This document shows, piece after piece, positions 38,401-50,400 of a stretch of DNA of 64,000 nt (position 1 is its first letter; each line of letters begins with the position of its first letter). A program made the translations under genes and the position numbers. The notes beneath the pieces are model-generated. The model searched no databases. It was not told the DNA's origin and was given only the letters and a program-made list of their open reading frames with translations. The stretch comes from Macrotis lagotis (Eukaryota > Chordata > Mammalia > Peramelemorphia > Peramelidae): positions 621,097,156 through 621,161,155 of the forward strand of contig NC_133666.1 in NCBI RefSeq assembly GCF_037893015.1, given 5' to 3'.

Positions 38401-41400
38401 TCGGGAGGGATAGTAAAGTAGATTTAGAACTGGAAGGCACTTAAGAGGTCAGGCTTGGTCCTCTCCTTTTACAGGTGAGGAAACTGCCCTAGAGAGGCCA
38501 AATAACTTTCTAGTAAATATCTGAAGAAGTGGAACTTGGTTTTTCTTTATTCCAGGACCTTTGTCTTTTACTTCAAGCTGATGTACAAAATAGGCTCCAA
38601 GTAAGTGCTTTTGGAATTATTAAGAACTTTTTCACTTATTTGAACAGCATGATTTATAGGTAGCTCAGCACTGACATAATGGGGACTTGGGTCTTCAGCC
38701 TCAGGCTTTGGCCATACTAGATGGTTCCTCAAGCTGACCCTCTTCTCTTTTAAGAAACATTTATTTCAAAATCTGTGGTCACTTAGAACAGGTGAGTGGT
38801 CTGAAGTACAGGGGTGTCAGGATTTGACCAACCAGTATATGGGAAGAGCTCATCTCTTACCCCTTTCCTCTAGCTAGGCAAGCTCAATGTGAATGGTTGG
38901 TTCTCTTCCCCTTGGCCTCCCCTACCCCCACCCCCACCCCGGCAGGGGAAAGGCCCCCCCCCCCTTGCCTTGTGCTGTTTGTCAGAGATAAAAAATCGAG
39001 GAGGAGGAATGGAAAGACAGGAGGCACAGGAAGGCAGTTTGGTCGTTTAGAGACAGAGGCACAGAATTAACGTGCAGTGGGGGAGTTGGGAATGAACACT
39101 GCCGGCATTGTAATCGGAGAGGGGGCAAGGGAAAAGAGAGAGACCGAGAGAGGGCGGCTGACCCTGTGCTCCCCGGGGACAGGTGGGGAGAGGCGGAACG
39201 AGGAGAGAGTGAAGGATTCCAGAGGTGGACTGGCTTCCTCTTTGGGCAGACAGACACAGGGAGGCGGGCAGTGGGCCAGCTCTGTACCTGCACTTCCAAT
39301 CTGTAGTCCTGACAGCTGCAGCCACTTTGGGGAGGGGAGGAGGTGGGAGGGAAAGAGGAAAGGGGGAGTAGAGGGGGATGGGGTGGGGGGGATGCTTCAG
39401 GAGAGATTGGAAAAAATCATAGCCTACATATCAACCATAACTGGTCCTTACTCAGCCCTGCTTAGAGAAATGGGTTCAGAAAACAAAGAAGAGTTGTGAG
39501 CTACCTTGACCGTTTTGGTTGGACCTCTGGGTTTGCCCTCACCTTCTAGGAGAAGGCAAACCTGATCCTCTAGGCCCATCAGCCCGGAGGTTGACACTCA
39601 ATTCCTTTTCTTGCTCCTGAGGTGAAACCCTGCCCTTTGCCTTGTTTATTCCTCTGGCCAAGGTCAAGAAGAGTAAATGCCCCAGCTGCCAGACGTCTTG
39701 GCTAGCAGGGAAGGCTGAGGGGCAAAGGGGGTGGGGTGGGGATTTGGTTCCTGGAGGGGGCGGTGAGGTTAGGAGTGAGGGAGTGGGCTTACAGCAACTA
39801 AATCAGAGGGAGCAGCGGCCCTCCAGCTCTTGCCCGATCAGGGTCACATGTGTTTCCTGGCAGCATTGCAGGTGCTGAGCAGCGGCAGAGGGAGGGAGGG
39901 AGCAAGGACCTTGTGATGAATCATGTGGCGCAGGCAGCAGCTCATTCCCTAGGCCTGGGGACAGGGAGTTGATAGCTGAGGGCCCCAAGTGGAGTGTTTC
40001 CAGTCCAGTCTGGGCTCTCTAAAAGGAGGCTGGTGAGATGGGAATGGGGAGGGGTAGTTAAAAGGTCAATCACTAATCCCCATTTCAGGGTCCCTACCTT
40101 TCTCAGTATATTCTAGGCTGTCTTAACTGAACCCCATCTTCTCTGTCTATATTCTTGTTTGCACCTCTCATTCTGGAGGGGACTAGCATTAACAGGGTGT
40201 TCCTTTGATCTGAGAATCATTCTCTCCAGAAAGTGGGAGAGGATGTCTTCAATGTCAGAAGAGTCAGACTAAAGGGAGAACAAGTGGGGTTTCTGCTTGG
40301 AGTAGATATCTTGTATGAGACCTTTAACTGAAGTAAAAGCTGACTTACTGGAACAAGCACCTGTCACCAAGTCCCCAGCTCATTCTTTGTTTCACTGACC
40401 ATTGAGAGGCCCCATTTACCTTGAGCATTTTTGAGAATTGATTGGGTGTTGAGAAGCCGAAAATCAAGGAATGTTCATCTTCTTTAACCTCCCTTTTCTG
40501 TGACCCTCTCTCTCCCTACCTCCTTCCCTCCTTTCTTTTGAAGGGTCTGGTTTGTGTTCTCGGAGCAGTGGAGGGTGACGGAGTACTTCTCCCTCCCTCT
40601 CTGCTTACCTCCCCCCTTTCCCTCCTGCTGGCTGGCGGGCCAGGATCCCGGCTGCTACTGATGGCGCTCTCTGGGAGCAGCTGGGAACCTTGCCCGGGCT
40701 CGAAGCCCTGCCAAACTATGGAAGGAATAACAGGCTCATAGCTGCTGAGTTCTTTGGCTGGGCTGCCATGCCCTGAGGAGCCATGATGGGGAAAGGGGGG
40801 GGGGAGTTGGGAGAGACTGTTTCTCTCCCACCAACCATTATCAACCCTCCCCCCACCCCAGGGTTCCTTTTGCTTGAATGGGCTTGCTGGGGATGTTATT
40901 TTGATCTGAGGGGGTACCATTTTCAGGTCAGTTTTTCCTCTGCTTTCCCTGGGCTGAATGAGAAAGAGGCCCCCTGATCATCCTTCAAGATTTTAGAGGA
41001 GAAAACTGGCTTTCATACAGGTGAGACGGGCACATCCATGTGGACTGGATTTGACCGACCCTGAAGTGGTGCTTTCTCATTGTCTTACCTCTGGTGCTAA
41101 AAGAGAAGTCAAAGATCATCTCCAACCCCATAATTTTCTAGATGAGGTTACTGAGGACCAGAGTAGGAGTGACTTGCCTACTGTCACATTACGGATAAGT
41201 AGCACAATTGGAATTCAAAGCCAGGGCCTTTGATGCTCAATCAAGTGCTCTCTTTGCTTCCAGAGTCTGCCTTTATGGTGCCCTTTCATTGTAGTAGGAG
41301 ATTGAGTTCAGACCCACCTTCTTCTGTCTCTTAAATCTATCCCTGACACAAGTAGAACTGAGATAAGTAGGAGAGCAGTAAGTCAGCTCTTACTCTCTTT

Positions 41401-44400
41401 TTTCTGATTTTTCCATTTTTTCTTCCCTTTAGCTTTTAAGATTTTTAAGGTAGATCTACAATTATTGTCTATGAATATGAATTTTTCCTTTGGCCAACTA
41501 ACTGGACTGTATTAGAATTGAACCCCCTGACCCAAATAAGTGAAAATTACTATAATGGAAAATAGTATTAAGGTTTTATTACATGCCAAGGCCTATGCTA
41601 ACTAGTATTAGGAATAGAATATAAATGCAAAGATGGTTCCAACCTCAAGGAACTTACATTTCTAATGAGGGAAACTTTTCTCATAGGAAATTGATAGCCT
41701 GCAAAGGGTTCTAGAAAATTATTGAGATGGTGAGTTGGGGCCATTAGAAATAGAGTAACACAACTTATCCAGGAACAGTGGCATCAACAGAGTTGATGCT
41801 CAAATGAACCAAAGGAAGATACTGATTCTTGAAGAGTGAAACAAAGGTCTGAATTGACCTGAGCACTAGGTAAGGTAGACCTTGACTTTCTGATGGATTC
41901 AAATACTGGGTCAAAGCAAAACACATAGAATTCTTTTACATCAAAGCTGTCAAAACTTGGGGCATGTGAGTTGCATGATGACTGCAAAACTCTCTAGTGT
42001 GGCCAGAACTAGATTAAAACATAGTTGAGAAATGTTTAACAAAATAAAAATACAACATAGCTAAATGTTAATTTGTGGTTTTAAGTCAATATGTGTCATC
42101 AGAGATCATTTTCTACTTGAGTTTGACACTTTTGCTCTTCATTACTGCCTTTCAGATACTAGAAGAAAGCAGTTATGTCCAAGTATAAGTTTAAGTTAAA
42201 CTTTTCCCATTTCCTTGAGTATCTTCATCATTCTGCTCATATATCTTTGGCTATAATATGACTTGTCAGTTGTGGTTCTTGAAACAAAGCAGAGTATTTT
42301 TTTTTTTTTTAGGTTTTTGCAAGGCAAATGGGGTTAAGTGGCTTGCCCAAGGCCATACAGCTAGGTAATTATTAAGTGTCTGAGACCGGATTTGAACCCA
42401 GGTACTCCTGACTCTAGGGCCAGTGCTTTATCCACTGCACCACCTAACTGCCCCCCAAGTAGAGTATTTCAGATATGATGTGACAAGTCACTAAATCTCT
42501 GGGTCTCAGATACTTCAAAGCCAAGGTTAGTTAACTTGTGAAATCCCTTTCCATTCCAGTGTCTTCTGATCTCTGGTCTACCATGAGTTGCTTGTAGTGA
42601 TTGGAGTGGGGTGAAGACTTGGTTTTTCTTGGGATGATGTAGATGTTTATAGGCTAATAGACTTTGAATTCATAGAATATTGGAACTGAAAGAGACCCAG
42701 GTCTTATGACACCTAGGCCAGAGTTATTTCTACTAACCCACTGTCTCCAGCATTGAAGACATTAGACTCTCCCACCCTATCTAAAAAGATATCTTAATGA
42801 CCTGTCAAGGGGAGGGGGTGGTATAGAGAAGTAAGAAACCAAAATGAGGGCAGAGGGGTTCTTGGGGCCTGGACTCCTTTCCCTAGGTCTTCAGTGATGC
42901 TTCTGGAGGCTTTGTTTGCTGCCACCAGGCAGAATACATATGTCAGCTGATAAGATTTTTGCTAAGAAGCTACCTATTTAAAATTCTCAATTCATTCACA
43001 ATTTACTAATTCACCTAGCATTTTAAGGCTTGCAAACATTCCAGATAGTGCTTTCCATGATTATCACAGCACCCCCCAGGAAGTAGGTGCTGTCAGAAAC
43101 ATTGTTTTATAAATGAGAAAATTGCCTGGCCCCTGCCCAAGGTCATAAAGTTAGAGAGTGTCTGCAGGTGGCTTTGAACTCAGGTCCTCTAGATGGTAAG
43201 TTCAGGGCTCAATCTAAGATGGCTCCTGATTGACAGAATCCTGGGATCCCTGCCTCAAAGTAATAGGGCTAGGATCCAAGAGATACCCCAAGAAAGGTGC
43301 CAGTCTTGGGAAGAAGTGAACTGCTGTGTCACTGGTCAAGACATTTACTCGCCATTTCTCTTTATTAGGAAGCAGGAAAATGATAGGAAAACTCTAGAGC
43401 GGCAAGAAATGACATTTCTCCCCTCACGATAAGCTTCTGTCCCTTCATTGTGTGGGAGCTGCCTCACATGTGCACTGCACAAGTTTAGAAAAGTTGAACT
43501 TTGAGCATCTGAGAGATTATTAAACACCACCTATGTGACCTCAGAAATCTTTTCACCTTCTCTGAATCTTAGTTTTCCCATCTGTAAAATGAGGGGTTTG
43601 GATTGGAAGTGACCTTGGAGATCCTTTTCTGCTCTTGAATCATGATCCTATGATCAGAAATGGAACGTGGGATGGGATGCAGACAGGGGGCCTGAAGAAA
43701 AATGTTGGCACTGTCATTCAGGGATATTCAACTATTGGAGGTTTCTCCTCCAAAAGAGATAGGTTTGTGGCAGAGGAATAAATTATATTTGCTAACAGTT
43801 GGAACATGTCAACTCTCTGGACAGTTTTCAAGTTAAAATCTTTTTCTGACCCCCTTCTCTGCTGCTCCCCTATTGGTTTCCTTCTCAGTCTTTCACTTAG
43901 TTGCCCAGCCAGAACACAGTAGAGACCTCCAGGAAAGTGGCCACAGACCCCATGCCCAGATTTGGAGAATGCTAGTCTAAGGGGACTGTGCCAACCTGGC
44001 AGGTTCATTCAGAGTCTGAGGTTGAAGCTCCTTCTATCTAGCTAAGGCACATGGCAGCAGCTGGCTCCACAAGGAGCTTGCCTGTCTTTGAGAACTGAAG
44101 CTGGGGAGACAGCTATCCTGTTGGCTGCTCCCCCTCCCCCTCAGCCAGCTAGGGGCTCATTCAGGATTAAGGAGAGGAAATCTGGAGGTGGACTTCTCTC
44201 CGAATTGAACCTGCCATTATGATTTTTTTTATCCCGTTCTAGTTCTATCAATTGGACGCAGTCCCCTTTTAGCCCTTAATGGCTTTGGCTTTGAGAATTT
44301 CCTCTAAAATTACACTCCTGGCTTCCTGCTTGCACAGGTCTCTGGAGCCTGCTGCTGGGCAGAGTAGCCAGGGGGAAAGAGACCTTGTTAGGGTGTGTGT

Positions 44401-47400
44401 GTGTGTGTGTGTGTGTGCGCACGTGTGTGCATATGTTGGAGTGCACACAGAAGAACATCTCTTTGTGTGTGCCTGGGGTGGCAAGTCATTCACCTCAGTG
44501 TTTTCATCAGAATTGAGATGATAATGAGCTACCCATCTCACAAGGCTGCTAGGCTCAAATGAGATAATCTGTGCAGACTTTAAAGTGCTCTCCAAGTGTG
44601 ATTTACAATGATGGATTATTTTATGAACCTGAAGCTGATAGATGCATTCATTGAGATCATAGTTGAGGGTCTGATTTTCAAATTACTTGTGACTCTGCCA
44701 ATATCTCCGTCCCTTGAAACTTTCAACTCAGCCTTGGGCTGAGATGCAACTCTCCACCTAACTGTGCTTAAGGGACCAACTACCACTAAGCCGAAGAGTT
44801 TTTTTCCACTCCCGAATTGACTTCTGATCATATCTTCGGTCTAGGCTTCCAAAGGTCCTCTCTGCCAACCTAAGGGATGAGTGAGGTCAGCAGTGACAGG
44901 GTTACAAGGGGTGCTCTCATACTCCTGTGGTTAGGCCCTCTGAGGTTAGGCCTTCCCGTCAATGACTCAGCCTTTGCAACTGGTCCAGGGGGTGAGGTGT
45001 CTGGACAGTCTTGATCCACCATCTCCCTCAGCCCCCCCAACTCCTTGAGGAATGAACTTGGGTGTGTCTGAGAAGTTGGATCCAGGGATTAATGACATGG
45101 GGAAAGGACACTGTCGTTCTCACCTCCAGGGATCTGGAAACCCTTAAACCAATTCACACTCTATAGGTAAAAAGATTATCTGTCTCCTCAGGCAGATTTC
45201 ATTCTCAGTACAGAAGTCAGATCTTGTGGGTACCAGGGACCAGGGAGGGTTGGGAGTCATGGTAGGTGAGATCTCTACCTTATTTTTACCAGGGAGGTTT
45301 ACCCACCCCCACCCGCTCAGCCTTTCTTCTTGCAAGTGAGTGGTGCTGCTCTTAACCACTAAACTATAATTGTCACCTGCAGGATTTTAATGACTGACCA
45401 GCTGTGCAGGGTTGAGGGGGATGGGGATAGTAGAAGGGAGGAAGAGGGAAGCCAGTTCTAAATCACCGCTGGACCTCTTGCAATAGGGCTGAATCTTAGG
45501 ATAAATTGGGTTTGTATTTAGGAGACAGGTAATATTTAAGAGAGAAGCTCCATTTCCATTCTCCCTATTATACCCAGGCCTCTCCTTTGCCAATGTACTT
45601 ATGTGGCTTCTTGAAAGCAAATTATTATTCTTTGATCTTTACTGACCTTTGTAGGAGTTAAAAGAATTATCTGACTCCCATAACCATCACTGACTTTTAA
45701 TTCAAACTAGACTGTAGTTCATAGTACCACAGCCATGGCATGGGGGCCTAAGTCAGGATCATAGCTTTATAAAGTAGATAGGTATTGATTATACTTGGAA
45801 AATTTTCTAGGGGCTGTTTTACAAAGGGATTTTTATTTAAGGATAGGGTTATACTCTTTGGCCTCTCTAATCTCATCCAGCTTTGAAAAGAATTTTATCC
45901 ATCCTTGAAGTCAACTACATCTGCATTCAGAGCCTGGGAGGTCAGCAATAAGGATGGACAGAAGATCCTGACATTGTAGTTGTGGAACTGGAGGGACCTT
46001 GCAGGCTAACTTCCTTCATTTTATAGATGAGGGAATGGAGACCTATAGAGATTAAGGGACTTTGTGAAGCTTAAATAAGTATTTAGTGACAGAAGGAGGA
46101 TTCAATCCTAGATCTTCTCACTCCAAGCCCAGCCCTCTTTCCATTAGGCCATATAGGCATATAGTTGACTTCCTGGGGAATGATGGTGAATATAAAAAAA
46201 TAGAAGTCCTGGTTTTAAAAAAAAAAACAACATTTAGTGTAAGACTATCAGACTGCCTTTTGTGGGGGTGGGGGAAGGGAAGCAAGACTGGGGGGAAATT
46301 GTAAAATTAAAAAAAAACCGTCTAGTGCACAAATTCCTTTAGTATTCACTTGTCTCTGTCTGCCTTTGCAGTCTTCCTATCCCTTTCTCCCTGACGTGTT
46401 TTCTTCCTTCCAGTGATCCTGGCCACTCTGGTGTCTGGGCATTCTCACAGGTATCCCCTTCAATTCCACCTTCTAGAGGAAGCCTTTCCCAACCCCTTTG
46501 AATTTCTGTGCCTCCTCTCTCCTAATAAGTTCCTGTTTATCTCACATGTAGCTTGTGTGTGTGCAGATTTGTTTGCTTTGTTGTCTTCCCCATTAGACTG
46601 GAATCTTTTGGGGGGCTTCTTTTGCCCCTTTTGGAATCCCCAGGGCTTAACACAGGACCTGTTATATCCTGTATATTAAATATGTGCTTACCTACTTGAT
46701 TAGGAGAGAAGTGGTTCCTGTGAAAAAGCCTTTGGGTTCTGGGGACTGTATAAATGTTCTTCCATGGTGGAACTCTCATTTTTGTCTTTGTATCCCCAGT
46801 GGCTAGCACATATTAAGGGCTTAATACTTATTGAATTAAATTGAATGGAAGACGTAGGATTGTGAATCTAAAGTCCAGAAGGGATCATAGAGGCCATTTT
46901 GCCACTTAGAAAATTGAGAGGGGAACTAAACTAAACCCATACTGTACTACCATGCCTCCTCTTAAGTACCTTGGCGTCCCAGTAAAGCCAATGTAGTCAG
47001 GCTGCATCGAAGGAGAGGTAATCATTGAAATTGACATTGATAGAATATGTAAAGTGAGAGGTAGTTTGATGTCCCCGACAAACCAGGAAGGGCTGAGTTC
47101 AAGTTCTGCTTTGATACAGACTTGCTGTGCAGTTCTCCTGGGGAGATCACTCACCTCTCAGTGATACAGGCAGCTCTCTAAGATTCTAAGTTGCAGAGAA
47201 GTTGCCTACCTGCTTTGGAAGATGGAGTTTTCTCAGTTGGGAGTTCCTCATGCCAGTAAACCACAGTTCCATTCTCTATGCTTAGAGGACATATTCTAAA
47301 TACATTTTCTTATTTGAGACTCTGAACAAGTCTTTGAGGTGGATATTATGGTTGTTTATCCCTCTTCTGGAATTAGACATGTGAGAGCGGTAACCTAAAT

Positions 47401-50400
47401 GACTGCTCCAGGTCACCCCATTCTTAAGAATTGGAGGTGTTAGATTTGAACCTAGCACAGTTCAGTGGAAAAGGGGCACTGAATTTGGAGTCAGTGAACC
47501 CTAGTTCAGATATTCGTTATATGTGTGAGCTTGGCAAAGTCATTTAATCTTAGACCTCTGTTTCCTCATATGTAGAATGAGGGTGTTGAATTAGATGAAC
47601 CCTACCATCCCTTCCATTTCCTTTTCTGATTTTATGATTTTTTTTTAGGCCCAGTATACTCTCAGTTATGACTCCAGGGCTTTCCTGTAATGTCTTTTTA
47701 AAGAGACAACAGTCCCTCTGGTCTCTGCCTTGGGTCAGCTACAACTGGAATATTGGTTCATTTGTTTCAGTTCTGAGTTTACTTTCCACATTTGGAAATG
47801 GCATTGACATGTCCCTCTGAAGGAGGGTCATCAGAATGGTGAAAGGAAACGGAGTATTTAGCTTGGAGAAAAGAATACTTGGGGCATGAGAATTATTATG
47901 ATTGATGGATTAAACTTAACTGTGCTTGACCCCAAAGGGCAGGACTTGGAGAAATGGGTGGAAATTGTAGTGAGGCCAATTATAGCTCAATATAAGTAAA
48001 AACTTCCCAACAATTAGGGCTGTCTAACTCTCAAGTTGGATGCATAGTCTTAGAAGGCAGATAGTTCCCCCAAGCTGGTTTGGTAGAAAGGCTGCTTCTT
48101 ACTCACTATCCTACTGACATGGGCTCAGTGCTTCACTACTATTTACTAGTTATGCCTAAGTCACTTCATTTCTGGATTAAAGGATGCCTTGATGTGGCTC
48201 AGGTTCTTTTTTAGCCCTGATAGCCTGTGCTTTTTTAAGCAGCCGCTTATCCAAGATATCAGAGAAGGGTTTCCAGTTTGGGCATGGCTGGGATAAATGA
48301 CTTGGTGTTCTTTCCACCTCTTCAGGATTGCCTCTTGTGGCTTTGGCTTCCAATAGTAACCTCATGGCTGTGAGGAACAGGCAGTCAAAAAAGAATGGGG
48401 GGCAGCAATGAATCAAGTACCACATAGGGACTATCTCAAATTGCTGCAGAGCTGTAGCTCTAATGTAGATCAGATCCGTGACAGAACTAGGCCCCACCTT
48501 AGGTTGATGCCTGCTGAGAGCAAGTGACAGGGAATGTTGGGGTAGCCCTGAGCTAGACCCACTTTAGGACACATTTTGTGTGTCTCTATGTGTGTGGGGG
48601 GGTATCCCCATCCATGTGCTTTTCTGTGGGATGAGTTTAGATGAAGACTGGGTTTGAATCCCCCCTCAGACACTTCTTAGCTATGTGATCCATGGTTGGG
48701 GGACTTAACTACTCAAAACCTCAGTTTTCTCATTTACATTGGGGATAGCAACTTTAACCCACAATTATGAGGTTGATCACTTTTCAAATCTTAAAATACC
48801 AGGTGTTATAGTTATTATGAGTGTTCCTCCTGACTCTGCATCTAGCTTGCTTGCCCTACCATCCTGAAGGCTTGATCTGTTTAATCCTCTCTCTCCCCTG
48901 TCAGGGAATGAAGCCTGTCTGCTTCTGGGCTGGAGTGTTGGCCCAGGCAGGAACCTTTTCAGACCCATAATTTCTCCAATTTTTAAGTCTGAAAACCTTG
49001 ACTCCACATTAGTCCAGGTTGCTGATGCAGAAGAGGTAAGGAAGACCTGCCATTTCGGGATTCTGACTGGAAATTCTGTTTGGCTGATACTTGGGCTTTC
49101 TCTCTGTTCCTTAGAACCTGGGACTTTTGTTGAGCACCACTCACCTGGGAATCCTCATCCTTTTAAGCATATTCTTCAAATAGGTCTCTAGGACTAGGAC
49201 TGTGGTGGAAAGACCTCCACCCTGAGGTCTGAATAAAGCCTTCACTTCCTTGTCTCTGGTTCTTCCCTACCTTGTCTGGGTGTAGGCTAGGGAAGGGGGA
49301 ATAAATAGTATTACTTTCCCTTCTGCATTCCCTGCAGGCCCAATTCTATGGGGAAAGAATATTTCTCTGGGCAAGGAAGCTTCCTAGTGTCTGTTTGGGG
49401 GTGGGAGACAGGCAGAACAAAGATTTGCCAGGGTTAACCTTATCTAGGGCAAGTCTTCATAGCTAGCCACCACTTTACCCTCACCAGAGGTTGAATTTTG
49501 GCTGAAAAGATTTTCTCTTTTCCAGGGCTACTAGGCAAAGTACAGCCTAGAGAAGGGAGTTTACAGGTGAGCCAACCCTTTTTATCTTCATCCAGGGTTG
49601 GGATCTTGTTTTCCTTTGGGAGATTGTCTAAAGTTTTTAGCTTTACCAATTCCTTGGCTAGTTCCTAGCACTCTGTTACTCACCCCTGGCCATGTTCTCT
49701 GAGGTTCTCATTCTATTTCATTTTCTCTATCCCTTAATGTGATAGCCCTTCTTTCTTACAGTGTCTTTTCTTATTCTTATCTTGTCTCTATCCTTTTTTT
49801 TTTTTAATTTCCTTGTCTCTCCTTTCTGTGTTTCTTCCTGTTTGTTTCTTTCTGCAGCAACTTCCTTCTTAACCCTGCTTTCCATTCCCTTACCTGTATG
49901 CATCCCTGGTCTGTTTCTTCAAGTTCTCATTCTTTCTGTAAGATGCCTTCTGTTTCCCAGCAGGGCCAACGCTTACCTGGTGGTCTGAGGAGTGTGGTGG
50001 TTGTTGGTGCAGATAGTTGGCCTGGGGCATAGTGACCATTAAAATAAAGAGTACTCTGAGAATTAGTGCTTTCTGCCTTTGGGAAGTTGTGTTGTTTCCC
50101 CCCACCCCCACTCCCCCTACCCCCCCCACTTCCATTCCCATAACTTTAGGGTCTATAGGGGGCTTCCAGCTGTATTTTGGGCTGAGCCTTTCAGCTTTAA
50201 TGGATCCTTCCTGACCAATGACTGAGGGATAGTAGGCTTGGGGTTCCTTAGGTTAGAATTTCCCTTGGGGCAGAAAACTTCCTAGACCTTTGAATCTGAT
50301 TAAGGGGGAACTTGGTGGAATGGAGGTAGTAGTGGTCTACCTCTGTTCTTGGGCCCTATGACTTTAATTATACAAATAACTTGGACTTTATATTATTGTA

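Noticed and set aside
38136..38444. 102-codon plus-strand frame
   Set aside because: No recognisable motif, no splice-site support, and it ends in a MIR-like fragment.
39077..39499. 140-codon plus-strand frame rich in Gly, Arg and Glu
   Set aside because: Composition-driven frame in purine-rich DNA with no domain.
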